Below are positions 1-7,861 of a stretch of DNA of 16,296 nucleotides, in pieces. Below the pieces are notes generated by a model. That model was given only the letters and a program-made list of their open reading frames with translations, was not told where the DNA came from and did no database searches. The translations under genes and the position numbers were made by a program. Position 1 is the stretch's first letter. Each line of letters begins with the position of its first letter. This stretch comes from CBCPMX01 sp965120355. Lineage in GTDB: Bacteria > Bacillota > Clostridia > Oscillospirales > Oscillospiraceae. Location of the stretch: contig CBCPMX010000194.1 of NCBI GenBank assembly GCA_965120355.1, positions 1 through 16,296 on the forward strand, read 5' to 3'.

Positions 1-90
1 AATGGCAGCGTTGGGAAATGGGAAAAAGGGAGGAAGGTTTGTTGGGGAAAGAGTCCCAGTGGGCCAAAGTGCCCCGGGGGCGCTCAGTTT

Positions 91-119
91 GTCGAAAAGC
101 GGGTTTGCCGCTTTTTGAC
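91..119. terminator. Terminator-like hairpin near left edge
   Basis: Arms GTCGAAAAGCGG (91-102) and CCGCTTTTTGAC (108-119) pair with one G-T wobble around the 5-base loop GTTTG. The plus-strand right arm holds five Ts and the minus-strand right arm four, so the hairpin could end transcription from either side. No plus-strand gene is visible in bases 1-90, so it may serve a gene that ends just outside the window or act as a second terminator for the DAK-domain gene. Confidence 0.5.
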
Positions 120-139
120 CAAACCTCCATCTGGAAAGC

Positions 140-168
140 AAAAGCAGGGAGCCAAAGCGCTCCCTGCT
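140..168 (-). terminator. Rho-independent terminator of the DAK/Asp23 unit
   Basis: A 10-bp perfect stem, AGCAGGGAGC (143-152) with GCTCCCTGCT (159-168), has a 6-base loop. Read on the minus strand it is followed by TTTT and then GCTTTCC. It begins 11 bases past the stop codon of the DAK-domain gene, which suits a terminator for that minus-strand unit. Confidence 0.8.
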
Positions 169-178
169 CAGTGTGCAT

Positions 179-1885
179 TTAAGATTCTGCGGAAATCATG
201 TAGTAGTACACAGGCTGGCCGCCGTTGAGCAGTGTAATTTCGGCATTGGGACACAGTTCTGTAAACATGGCCGCGCACTCTTCCGCACGCGCTTCGGATA
301 CGTCGGCGCCGTAGAAGATGGTGACAAATTGGGCGTCCAGCTCATTGATCTTTTCGGCCAAGCTGCGGAACAATTCATGCATATCAGTGCTGACGGTGTG
401 CAAACTGCTGCCTACCAGAGCCATGTAGTCCCCGGCATGAATGGCATAGCCGTCAGAGTCGGAATTCCGGGCAGCATAGGTGATTTGCATGGTGGTGACA
501 CGTCCAATGGCGTCCAGCATAGCCGCTTCATTGGTCTCCACATCTGCGTCCGGGTCCAGATTCAGCATGGCGGTAATACCTTGGGGGACCGTGGCTGTGG
601 GGATTACCACAACCTGCCTGTCCGCCATGGGAGCAGCCTGCTGTGCGGCCATAACGATGTTCTTGTTATTGGGCAGTACAAACACGATTTCAGAAGGCGT
701 TTTGTTAATTTCCTTCAAAATGTCTTCCGTTGAGGGATTCATGGTTTGGCCGCCTTCAATGATGCCGTCCACCCCTAAATCGCGAAACACCGCCGCCAGC
801 CCTTCGCCGGCGCAGACGGAGACAACGCCATATTTCTTTTCAGGTGAAACGGAACCGGCTTGTACTTGCTGAGACTCCTGGGCTTCCAACTCTGCCTCGA
901 TTTGGTCTAAATCGTCGGTGGTCTGAGCCTTGCGTCCGGCGGCAAGATCCTCCGCCTGGGTGCGCATATTTTCAATCTTGGCCAGCTCCAGCGTGCCATA
1001 CTTCTGAGACTCATTCAGAGCGTCACCGGGAATGTTGGTATGGACGTGAACCTTGAAGGCTTCATCATCCTCACCGATCACCAGACTGTCACCGATGCTG
1101 TTCAGATAGGTGCGCAGCGGATCCAGGTCAACGTCCGGATCAAATTTGCGCACAATATACACGGTATCAAAGGCAAAGGTGATTTCCTCCGTGTCAAACA
1201 TAGAGAAATCTGCCTGATCTTTGATTTCCGGGGCGCTGAATTCCGAAGCCTGGGGAGAAACGATATCCTCGCCGCGCAGCGCAGCCAACATCCCTTCGAG
1301 AATATGCAGATACCCTTTGCCGCCGGCGTCCACGACACCGGCCTTTTGGAGTACTGGATTCTGATTGATTGTCTCGTCCAGGGCCAGATAGCCGGCTTTG
1401 ATGGTCTCTTCCAGAACGGTTTCAGCGCTGGGATTTTCCAGCGCAACGTCCATGGCATGGGCAGCAGAGACGCGGGAAACTGTGAGGATGGTACCTTCGG
1501 TGGGCTCCATGACGGCCTTATAAGCGGCTTCCACACCTTCGTTCAGGGCATTGGCCAGATCATACCCATCAGCCTCGGTTTTGTCTTTCAGGGCCTTGCT
1601 GATGCCGCGGAACAATAGAGACGTGATAACGCCGGAATTGCCGCGGGCGCCGCGCAGCAGGGCGCTGGCGGTCATCTTCGCGGCTTCGGCAACGGAAATA
1701 CTGTCGGATGCCTTGGAGAGATCGGCAGCGGCAGCGCCCATTGTCAGGCTCATATTGGTACCGGTGTCACCGTCAGGGACGGGAAACACGTTCAGCTCGT
1801 TTACTTGCTGCTTATGCAGCTCAATGGAGGCAGCGGCGCTGAGAATCATCCGCTTAAACGCCGCTCCATCAATGATCTGCCTCAA
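179..1885 (-). CDS. DAK/DhaL domain protein, FakA-like fatty-acid kinase (YloV family)
   Basis: This is a FakA/YloV-type kinase of 568 residues. Proteins of this family use an N-terminal DhaL-like domain to phosphorylate fatty acids held by a separate DegV-fold carrier (FakB), feeding phospholipid synthesis in the cytoplasm. The N-terminal motif DGDTGTN (residues 38-44) carries the aspartates that bind Mg-ATP, and LRGARGNSGVI and DAGGKGYLHILEG follow as in the family; the C-terminal third matches the family's DegV-like region. The length fits (about 550 residues is usual). The reading frame extends to an ATG at 1927 that overlaps the upstream stop, but a TTG at 1885 sits 7 bases after GGAGGTG and gives the usual start 'xRQIIDG', so TTG is preferred. 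It follows the Asp23-like gene by 34 bases, the standard Firmicutes yloU-yloV order. No FakB gene is in the window. Family assignment is firm; substrate is inferred. Confidence 0.92.
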   Translation of the reverse strand: MRQIIDGAAFKRMILSAAASIELHKQQVNELNVFPVPDGDTGTNMSLTMGAAAADLSKASDSISVAEAAKMTASALLRGARGNSGVITSLLFRGISKALKDKTEADGYDLANALNEGVEAAYKAVMEPTEGTILTVSRVSAAHAMDVALENPSAETVLEETIKAGYLALDETINQNPVLQKAGVVDAGGKGYLHILEGMLAALRGEDIVSPQASEFSAPEIKDQADFSMFDTEEITFAFDTVYIVRKFDPDVDLDPLRTYLNSIGDSLVIGEDDEAFKVHVHTNIPGDALNESQKYGTLELAKIENMRTQAEDLAAGRKAQTTDDLDQIEAELEAQESQQVQAGSVSPEKKYGVVSVCAGEGLAAVFRDLGVDGIIEGGQTMNPSTEDILKEINKTPSEIVFVLPNNKNIVMAAQQAAPMADRQVVVIPTATVPQGITAMLNLDPDADVETNEAAMLDAIGRVTTMQITYAARNSDSDGYAIHAGDYMALVGSSLHTVSTDMHELFRSLAEKINELDAQFVTIFYGADVSEARAEECAAMFTELCPNAEITLLNGGQPVYYYMISAES

Positions 1886-1892
1886 TTGTTTA

Positions 1893-1899
1893 CACCTCC
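1893..1899 (-). promoter_or_regulatory. Ribosome binding site that supports a TTG start
   Basis: GGAGGTG on the minus strand lies 7 bases before the TTG at 1885. The alternative ATG at 1927 has no comparable site and would overlap the stop of the gene before it. This decides the start of the DAK-domain gene. Confidence 0.75.
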
Positions 1900-1919
1900 G
1901 TACACGGGTAAAGCCCGGG

Positions 1920-2273
1920 TTAATCAATCATCATGGAATCAACAAATACGTTGACTGCCTTTACCTCCACACCGGTGGTCCGACTGACCACATAGCGCAC
2001 CTCGTTGATCATGGAAGCGCCAAGGGCGGAGATATTGACACCCTGATCGATCATGATGTGCAAATCAATGCTGATGGTATCATCATCGTTGACCGTGACA
2101 AGGACACCTTTGCTCATGGCCTCCCGGCGGAGCAGATGCACAAGGCCGTCTGTCATGGAGCGAACCGCCATCCCTTTGACGCCAAAGCAGGAAGTAGCAG
2201 CTGCACCGGCAACATATGTGATGACGTCATTACTGATGGTAATCACACCCTTTTCGTTGGTGAAACGCATCAT
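1920..2273 (-). CDS. Asp23/Gls24 family protein (YloU-like)
   Basis: A 117-residue protein of the Asp23/Gls24 family, small proteins that associate with the cell envelope in Gram-positive bacteria and are often linked to alkaline or envelope stress; the YloU branch is nearly always paired with a DAK-domain kinase, as here. The N-terminal segment GVITISNDVITYVAGAAATS and the following 'GVKGM' turn are typical, as is the ending in which alternating hydrophobic residues (VEVKAVNVFVDSM) form a strand. The start is the first of two adjacent ATGs, 7 bases after AGGAGGT. It is the first gene of a two-gene unit with its own promoter. The exact biochemical role of YloU-type proteins is not settled. 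Confidence 0.9.
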   Translation of the reverse strand: MMRFTNEKGVITISNDVITYVAGAAATSCFGVKGMAVRSMTDGLVHLLRREAMSKGVLVTVNDDDTISIDLHIMIDQGVNISALGASMINEVRYVVSRTTGVEVKAVNVFVDSMMID

Positions 2274-2326
2274 GGTTGAGACCTCCTTTGAAGATTCTGG
2301 TCAATAGGTCTATGCTTAGCTAAACC

Positions 2327-2355
2327 ATTATACATGATTTTATGGCAAAGTACAA
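2327..2355 (-). promoter_or_regulatory. Promoter of the Asp23-DAK unit
   Basis: On the minus strand, a perfect -10 box TATAAT (2332-2327) lies 17 bases after a weak -35 box TTGTAC (2355-2350). It is about 54 bases before the Asp23-like start codon. The spacing is ideal and the -10 exact, but the -35 matches only three consensus positions. No convincing terminator for gpmI separates the two, so some read-through from gpmI is possible. Confidence 0.6.
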
Positions 2356-2415
2356 GGAGAAAATACCATAGCCATGGCTTCTTTTCCGCGATAGGAACTC
2401 ATGACGCAAAAAGAG

Positions 2416-3984
2416 TCAGAGCATACTCTCTTCCCAGCAGTCCGGAGCCTGGATGCCCAGCAGGGTGACGATGGTGGGGGCCACATTGGCGAGACCAAAT
2501 TTGCCGCTTCGGAAGGTAAACGAATTGTCTTTGTCATAAATGATAAAGGGGACCGGGTTCAAAGAGTGGGCGGTGCGGACGGAGACATGGCCCTTTTTGT
2601 CCGTTTCCTGCATCTGATCGGCATTGCCGTGGTCGGCAGTGACCAGCAGCGTATAGCCCAGGCGGTCTGCGGCCTCCATAATGCGGCCCAGATTCTCGTC
2701 CACTGCCTCCATGGCTTGGATGACCGCCGAAAGAACACCGGTGTGGCCGACCATGTCGCCATTTGGGAAATTGCAGCGCAGGAACTGGTACTGTCCGGAT
2801 TCCATGGCAGCCAGCAGGTGGTCGGTAATTTCGTCGGCTTTCATGCGGGGCTTCTGGTCAAACGGGACGACATCGGACGGGATCTCTTCATACGTTTCCA
2901 GCTCTTCGCTGACTTTACCGCTGCGGTTGCCGTTCCAGAAATAAGTGACATGGCCGTATTTCTGTGTTTCAGACAGGGCGTATTCCCGAATGCCGTGGGC
3001 CACCAGTACTTCGGTCAGCGTATCATGAATCTGGGGCGGCTGGGCGAGATACCGGGTGGGGATGTTCAGATCACTGTCATATTGGAGCATGCCGGCATAG
3101 AGGACGCCGGTATAACCCGGGCGGGGGAATTTGTCGAAGGCCGGGTCGTCAAAGGCGCGGGAAATCTCCAGGGCGCGGTCACCGCGGAAATTGAACAGCA
3201 CAACGCTGTCACCGTTGGCGATGGGCGCCAATGCTTTGCCATCGCGGGCGATGACAAAGGGCGGCAAATCCTGATCGATGCAGCCAAATTCCGCGCGATA
3301 GCTTTCGATTGCCTCGGCGGCAGAGGAGAACATGCGGCCCTGACCCAGCACATGGGTTTGCCAGCCCCGTTCCACCATGGGCCAGTCCGCTTCATATCGA
3401 TCCATGGTAATCTGCATTCTGCCGCCGCCGGAGGCGATGGCGTAGTCATAGGAGTCGTCACGCAGCGCGGCCAGCTTATCCTCCAGCTGGGCCACATATT
3501 CCAGCGCGGAGGTGGCGGGAACGTCACGACCATCCAGGAGAATATGGCAATAAACACGGTGTACGCCGGCAGCCCTGGCGCGGTCTAACATGGCCAGTAA
3601 ATGGGCAATGTTGGAGTGGACATTGCCGTCAGATAACAGCCCGAGGAAGTGGAAAGCCGCATTGTTTTGCAGGCAGTTTTCAACCAGCTGGTTCCAGGTT
3701 TCGGAAGAGAACAGGGAGCCGTCGGCGATGCTCTCCGCCACCAGACGGGCGCCTTGGGCGTAAATCTGTCCACAGCCAAGGGCATTGTGGCCCACCTCCG
3801 AATTGCCCATATCCTCATCGGTAGGCAGGCCGACGGCGGTGCCGTGCGCCTTGAGCCAGGTATAGGGGCAGGTTGCAAAGAGCTTGTCCAGATTGGGGGT
3901 ATTGGCCTGTTTCACGGCGTCGCCGGGGCCGCCGTCGCCGCGCCCTACGCCGTCCATAATAACCAGTACGATGGGTTTTTTCAT
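2416..3984 (-). CDS. gpmI: 2,3-bisphosphoglycerate-independent phosphoglycerate mutase
   Basis: Cofactor-independent phosphoglycerate mutase, 522 residues (about 510 is usual), which interconverts 3- and 2-phosphoglycerate in glycolysis and gluconeogenesis using two Mn ions. The protein belongs to the alkaline phosphatase superfamily. The N-terminal VIMDGVG gives the first metal-binding aspartate (D11); GNSEVGH holds the catalytic serine at residue 62, the same position as in well-studied homologues; NFRGDRA binds substrate; DMVGHTG and VTADHGNAD supply the remaining metal ligands. The ATG at 3984 overlaps the stop of the preceding gene (ATGA) and has a GAGGAGGAG ribosome site inside that gene, so the two are translationally coupled. 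No key residue is missing, so it should be active. Confidence 0.98.
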   Translation of the reverse strand: MKKPIVLVIMDGVGRGDGGPGDAVKQANTPNLDKLFATCPYTWLKAHGTAVGLPTDEDMGNSEVGHNALGCGQIYAQGARLVAESIADGSLFSSETWNQLVENCLQNNAAFHFLGLLSDGNVHSNIAHLLAMLDRARAAGVHRVYCHILLDGRDVPATSALEYVAQLEDKLAALRDDSYDYAIASGGGRMQITMDRYEADWPMVERGWQTHVLGQGRMFSSAAEAIESYRAEFGCIDQDLPPFVIARDGKALAPIANGDSVVLFNFRGDRALEISRAFDDPAFDKFPRPGYTGVLYAGMLQYDSDLNIPTRYLAQPPQIHDTLTEVLVAHGIREYALSETQKYGHVTYFWNGNRSGKVSEELETYEEIPSDVVPFDQKPRMKADEITDHLLAAMESGQYQFLRCNFPNGDMVGHTGVLSAVIQAMEAVDENLGRIMEAADRLGYTLLVTADHGNADQMQETDKKGHVSVRTAHSLNPVPFIIYDKDNSFTFRSGKFGLANVAPTIVTLLGIQAPDCWEESML

Positions 3985-4358
3985 TGAAACTCCTCCTCAA
4001 GATAGGCTGTGGTCCAGGCGATGATGCCGGGACACAGACTGCTTCTGTATTCGCCGTTGGGGCCGGTCAGGTCCCGGCAGCGCAGGGCGCTGTACCGGGC
4101 CGTAAAGGCGTCCAAAAACTCCAGACTCTTGGTACATGTGCGGTTGTTTTCGTCTCCATAGGCCATGCCGAGAGCCAGCAGGGCACTGACGGCGGCGCCG
4201 CACACTTCACCCCGGCGGAGACCGCCGCCCAAAAAGGCGGTGAGCCGGACCGCGGTTTCCGGATCCAGGCCGATTTGTCTGCAACAAGCGCCCAGCACTT
4301 TCTGAGCACAGTTTTTGCCGCTGGGGGAAGGCGGTGCGGCAGATTCTGCATATGTCAT
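3981..4358 (-). CDS. C_GCAxxG_C_C family protein
   Basis: A 125-residue protein of the C_GCAxxG_C_C family (putative redox-active or metal-binding proteins common in anaerobes; function unknown). The defining cysteines are visible: C17 in 'KNCAQ', C53 in 'GEVCGAAVSALLALG', C94 in 'RCRDLTG' and C109 near the C-terminus, with additional C25, C26 and C75. A glycine-rich stretch (FLGGGLRRGEVC) precedes the core motif, as usual. Two in-frame ATGs exist at 4367 and 4358; the AAAGG ribosome site abuts the first and stands 9 bases before the second, so 4358 is preferred. It overlaps gpmI by 4 bases, making a two-gene unit with a glycolytic enzyme. Nothing in the sequence shows why the two are coupled. 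Confidence 0.85.
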   Translation of the reverse strand: MTYAESAAPPSPSGKNCAQKVLGACCRQIGLDPETAVRLTAFLGGGLRRGEVCGAAVSALLALGMAYGDENNRTCTKSLEFLDAFTARYSALRCRDLTGPNGEYRSSLCPGIIAWTTAYLEEEFQ

Positions 4359-4418
4359 TTTGTTCATCCTTTGCTCTTCATATACCAGACGTTAGAAATG
4401 TCTTAACACATTGACTCT

Positions 4419-4447
4419 ATTGTAGCGTATTCAGCAGAGAAATGCAA
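4419..4447 (-). promoter_or_regulatory. Promoter of the C_GCAxxG_C_C-gpmI unit
   Basis: On the minus strand, -35 TTGCAT (4447-4442) and -10 TACAAT (4424-4419) are separated by 17 bases. They lie about 60 bases before the start codon at 4358. Moderate match to the sigma-A consensus. Confidence 0.55.
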
Positions 4448-4575
4448 GGCGTGGCGCCGGAGTTTGCGTTTTTTTGCGGCGTCCTCCGTGGCATGGCACA
4501 TGAATTTTTACAAATTTAGAACTTTAAAGGAAATGGCGCGAATGATCTTTGCCGGCGGCCTGGTGCGGTTTCATT

Positions 4576-4613
4576 CAGCAGGGCGCGGACTTTGGCAAGT
4601 CCGCGCCCTGCTG
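4576..4613. repeat. Perfect 17-bp inverted repeat after asnB
   Basis: Arms CAGCAGGGCGCGGACTT (4576-4592) and AAGTCCGCGCCCTGCTG (4597-4613) pair without mismatch around the 4-base loop TGGC. It begins about 60 bases past the asnB stop on the minus strand, where a terminator would be expected, but no T-run follows on either strand. It could be a stem that protects or processes the asnB transcript end, a terminator that does not need Ts, or an interspersed repeat. Confidence 0.8.
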
Positions 4614-4674
4614 GCAGCAAACCGTATGGCCCCGACGCCGGAATAACGGCGGCTGAAATCGACTGCGGACATGG

Positions 4675-6483
4675 CTAAAGGATCTGAACCCGATATTTCC
4701 GCATCCAATAGTCCATCTGTACGAAATATGCCACGGTCTGCGGTGTGGTCATCAGCTGGCCATACCAGGGCAGGCTCCGGTTCTCCTTGGTCAAAGCCAA
4801 TAAGGCGTCTTTTTTGAGAAATTGCAGCAATGGACAGTCCGGCTGTTCTACCGCTTCTATCAAGCGCTGGGAAACGGCCTGCATATAGCTGGGATTCCAG
4901 GTTTTCGGGTAGGGACTTTTTTTCCGATCTACAATGGCCGCAGGGAGGATATCCCGCATGGCGTAACGCAGGAGCCCCTTTTCCCGACCCTTGTAGTCCT
5001 TATAGGACCAGGGCAGGGTGTACAAATATTCCACGATGCGTTTGTCACAGAACGGTACCCGGATCTCCAATCCATTGAACATGGACACGCGGTCCTTTCG
5101 GTCCAGAAGGCACTGCATGAACCAGCGCAGGTTCAGCATCAGCATCTGTTTCATACGCAGTTCCAGACCGTCCGTGCCAGGGAGCGCGTGGGCCTGGGCG
5201 ATGGTAGCTTCGTACCGGGCCTGGACGTATTCATGGGGATCCTGCCCCTCCAGAAATTCCGGTTTGCAAAATGAGATACGGTAGTCTGTGGTCTGAGACC
5301 AGGGGAAGCCATGGATGGCACGTACTTCTGGATCGCGGTACCAGGGGTACCCGCCAAAGATCTCGTCGGCACATTCGCCGGACAGCACCACGGTATGCGT
5401 TTCTTTGACTGCCCGCGACAGCAAGAGCATGGAGGCATCCACGTCGGCCATACCCGGCAGGTCGCGGGCCTCGACACTGTCATACAGGGCTGCCACCAGC
5501 TCGTCGGTGTCCAACACCACACGGGTGTGGTCAGACTGGAGATAGCTGGTCATTATGCCGATGAAATCGTTGTCCGAATTGGGCTGGAACTTGGTGGCCT
5601 GAAAATACTTTTCATTCCCGACGTAGTCGACGCTGAAGGTGGAGACGTGCCCCAGGGTGTTTTTCGTCACAGAAGAGATGATGGAAGAGTCGAGGCCACC
5701 GGATAGAAATGTTGCCAGCGGCACGTCGCTGACCAGCTGCCGCTGGATCGCGTCGGTGACGAGCCAACGGGTTTTTTCGGCTGCCTGCTCAAAGGTGTCT
5801 GTGCAGGGCGCGTCTTCCAGTACCCAGTAGGCTTCGATGTGCAGCCCTTCCGCCGTATACCGGGCCAGATGGCCCGGCTGCAGCTCATAGACGCCGTGGT
5901 AAATGCCGTTGCCCGGCGTTCTTCCCGGCCCCAGAAGCATCAGGTCATAGAGCGAGTCCCGTGTCACCCACGGATGTATGTTGGGATGGGCCAGCAAAGC
6001 TTTCAATTCTGAGCCAAAGATCAGCGATGCCCCCCGCAGCGCGTAGAACAGTGGCTTGACCCCCATGGGATCTCGTACCAGGACGGCCCGTTTTTGGTGA
6101 GTATCATAAACACAAAAGGCAAATATGCCGTTGAATTTTTTGGCGCAGCTTTCCCCCCAGCAGTGGAAGGATTTCAGTACGACTTCTGTATCGGAGTGCC
6201 CGTCAAAGGTGTAGCCGGCGGCGCGCAGTTCCTGCCGCAGATCCTCGGTATTATACAGTTCGCCATTGTAGCACAGCACCAGGCCGTCGTATTCCATGGG
6301 CTGCCGTCCACCCTCTGGATCGACGACGCTGAGCCGCCGGTGGAGAAGGGCTGCATGCCCGTCAAACCAGGAGCCCTCCTGATCGGGGCCGCGCCGCCGC
6401 AGAGCCTGCAGCATTTCACCAAAATAGGCCGCATGACGGTCCAGAGGCCGTTCGTAGGACAGCTCTCCCGCAATTCCGCACAT
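4675..6483 (-). CDS. asnB: Asparagine synthase (glutamine-hydrolysing)
   Basis: A 602-residue glutamine-dependent asparagine synthetase, which makes asparagine from aspartate, ATP and glutamine. The N-terminal glutaminase domain (residues 2 to about 210) begins with the nucleophile C2 in MCGIAGE and has RRGPDQEG (30-37), HRRLSVVD (49-55), YNGELYN (72-78) and the SDTE turn (97-100). The synthetase domain has the ATP pyrophosphatase loop SGGLDSS (261-267) and later SGECADEIFGGYPWY. The reading frame extends 51 codons further upstream, but the catalytic cysteine must be residue 2 after methionine removal, and the ATG at 6483 has an AGGGGGA ribosome site, so the shorter form is the gene. It stands alone between the MFS terminator and a hairpin. 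Its overall shape resembles the AsnO/YisO type of Bacillus (about 615 residues), and a role in modifying some other substrate cannot be excluded. Confidence 0.95.
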   Translation of the reverse strand: MCGIAGELSYERPLDRHAAYFGEMLQALRRRGPDQEGSWFDGHAALLHRRLSVVDPEGGRQPMEYDGLVLCYNGELYNTEDLRQELRAAGYTFDGHSDTEVVLKSFHCWGESCAKKFNGIFAFCVYDTHQKRAVLVRDPMGVKPLFYALRGASLIFGSELKALLAHPNIHPWVTRDSLYDLMLLGPGRTPGNGIYHGVYELQPGHLARYTAEGLHIEAYWVLEDAPCTDTFEQAAEKTRWLVTDAIQRQLVSDVPLATFLSGGLDSSIISSVTKNTLGHVSTFSVDYVGNEKYFQATKFQPNSDNDFIGIMTSYLQSDHTRVVLDTDELVAALYDSVEARDLPGMADVDASMLLLSRAVKETHTVVLSGECADEIFGGYPWYRDPEVRAIHGFPWSQTTDYRISFCKPEFLEGQDPHEYVQARYEATIAQAHALPGTDGLELRMKQMLMLNLRWFMQCLLDRKDRVSMFNGLEIRVPFCDKRIVEYLYTLPWSYKDYKGREKGLLRYAMRDILPAAIVDRKKSPYPKTWNPSYMQAVSQRLIEAVEQPDCPLLQFLKKDALLALTKENRSLPWYGQLMTTPQTVAYFVQMDYWMRKYRVQIL

Positions 6484-6535
6484 CGAAAATTCCCCCTTTT
6501 TAAAATACCGTGATATGCTCCAGATTATGCGCGGA

Positions 6536-6590
6536 GAGTGCGGAGTGTGACAGTGGGACTGCCAGGAACCGGTTTGGAGTGCGGAGTGTG
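6536..6590 (-). repeat. 14-bp direct repeat upstream of asnB
   Basis: The sequence GAGTGCGGAGTGTG (plus strand) occurs at 6536-6549 and again at 6577-6590, exactly 41 bases apart, between the MFS terminator and asnB. Each copy also contains two short GAGTG/GGAGT sub-repeats. The distance is close to four helical turns, as for paired protein-binding sites, but a chance local duplication is also possible. Confidence 0.55.
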
Positions 6591-6591
6591 C

Positions 6592-6626
6592 AAAAAACGG
6601 GCGCGCCGGAAGACCGGTGCGCCCGT
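6592..6626 (-). terminator. Rho-independent terminator of the MFS gene
   Basis: A 13-bp stem with one mismatch, plus-strand arms 6597-6609 and 6614-6626, loop AAGA. On the minus strand it is followed by a run of six Ts (plus-strand As at 6592-6597). It lies 11 bases past the MFS stop codon, a textbook position. Confidence 0.9.
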
Positions 6627-6637
6627 ACAGGTACAAA

Positions 6638-7861
6638 TTATGCCTGATTCCAGACTTTCTGATATTTCTTTACCACAACCATCAGCGCGATGGGAATCAC
6701 TGCCGTGATAGCGGCCATAATGAAGGTGGGAATCACTGCGCCGCCCAGGAAGGTGTTGGACACCCAGTTGAAGAACACGGAGCTGAAGCCCAGCGCCAGC
6801 ATAATGACGCCGTAGTTGGTGCCGGAGTTCTTCGGGCCGAAGAAGTCGGTGGAGAGGGCCGCATTGGTGGCAGAAGGGCCGCCATAGGCAAAGGCAATCA
6901 GCGCAATGACCGCAAAATACACATAACCGGTGACAAAGCACATGAGAATCGCACCAATCAGCGTCATGATGGACAGCACATTGATGGTGGCGGTGCGGCC
7001 GATCTTGTCAGAGACGGTGGCCATGATCAGACGGCCTGCGGCATTGGGAATGCCGGTCATGGCCACGCAGGTGGTGGCAAGGGCAGGCGTCAGGCCGCGC
7101 TCAATACCCAGGTCATAGATCAGCGGCGTGGCCAGGTTCCAAGTGCCGTTGATGAAGAAGATGGTTAAGAAGATGGCCCAGAAGGGGACGGTTTTGATGG
7201 CTTCGCCCAGTGTGTAGTTCTTTACATTGGATACGACGGCGGTGGGAAGATTCAGGCTCTTGATATACGCATCAGAAGGCAGGGAGATAAACAGGCAGGC
7301 GATGATGCCCAGCACGAAGAACACGCCGCCCAGGATGAAGAACACGGGCTGGAAGTTGACAATCCCATTGGCGTCGGTAAACAGGTTCATCAGCCAACGA
7401 GATACGGGGGTGAACACCACGGTGGACAAGCCGAAAGCGGAAACCGCCAGACCGGAAGCAAAGCCGCGGCGGTGGGGCAGCCATTTCTGAATGCAGCTGA
7501 TGCAGGCGCCGTAGGCAAAACCGGAGCCGAGACCACCCATGACACAGTAGGTCAGGTAAATCAGGCCGATGGTGTTGCTGGTCAGCAGTCCGGTAGCGGC
7601 CACGCCGGCAGCGAAGAGAATGACGCCGGCCACGCAGGTGAACTTTGGTCCCTTTTTGTCATTGAGGAAACCGCCGATCAGGTTGCCAAACACGAACGCG
7701 AACAGCATGTAGGAGGAAACCATTTTGGCCGATTCGTCGGTCCAGCTGAAGGCTTCTACAATGGGAGTACGAAACACGCTCCACAGGTAAATGATGCCGA
7801 CACAGAGCTGGACAACCAGACAGGCGATGATCGATACCCATGGATTCTTACGGTTTTTCAT
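6638..7861 (-). CDS. OFA-family MFS transporter
   Basis: A 407-residue membrane protein of the major facilitator superfamily with about 12 hydrophobic segments. The start 'NPWVSIIACLVVQLCVGIIY' followed by WSVF, the loop GGFLNDKKGPK (63-73, the family's motif A between helices 2 and 3) and 'YGACISCIQKWLPHRRGFASG' are typical of the oxalate/formate antiporter (OFA) branch. That branch moves organic acids such as oxalate and formate, but many members have unknown substrates, so substrate is not assigned. The frame runs upstream to 8080; the ATG at 7861 is preferred because AAGGAAGAG precedes it at the right distance and the promoter lies between. A second ATG at 7879 would add six basic-rich residues. 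It is monocistronic, with its own promoter and terminator. Confidence 0.9.
   Translation of the reverse strand: MKNRKNPWVSIIACLVVQLCVGIIYLWSVFRTPIVEAFSWTDESAKMVSSYMLFAFVFGNLIGGFLNDKKGPKFTCVAGVILFAAGVAATGLLTSNTIGLIYLTYCVMGGLGSGFAYGACISCIQKWLPHRRGFASGLAVSAFGLSTVVFTPVSRWLMNLFTDANGIVNFQPVFFILGGVFFVLGIIACLFISLPSDAYIKSLNLPTAVVSNVKNYTLGEAIKTVPFWAIFLTIFFINGTWNLATPLIYDLGIERGLTPALATTCVAMTGIPNAAGRLIMATVSDKIGRTATINVLSIMTLIGAILMCFVTGYVYFAVIALIAFAYGGPSATNAALSTDFFGPKNSGTNYGVIMLALGFSSVFFNWVSNTFLGGAVIPTFIMAAITAVIPIALMVVVKKYQKVWNQA

Larger units (their letters stand above)
4368..4674. other. Intergenic region between asnB and the gpmI unit
   Basis: About 300 bases without a convincing gene. It holds the promoter of the C_GCAxxG_C_C-gpmI unit at its left end and a perfect 17-bp hairpin at 4576-4613. 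A 60-codon open frame at 4464-4646 on the plus strand has no ribosome site, runs through the hairpin and looks like chance. Confidence 0.6.

Noticed and set aside
2401..3588. 395-codon plus-strand open frame across gpmI
   Set aside because: It is antisense to a complete gpmI with all catalytic motifs, has no ribosome site and its protein resembles no family; high GC lowers stop frequency on the reverse strand.
6484..6590. T-box or other amino-acid riboswitch before asnB
   Set aside because: The space is only about 110 bases and lacks the conserved T-box core; no known riboswitch pattern was visible.
6484..6636. 51-residue N-terminal extension of asnB
   Set aside because: It would bury the catalytic cysteine, which must follow the start methionine, and it runs through the MFS terminator.
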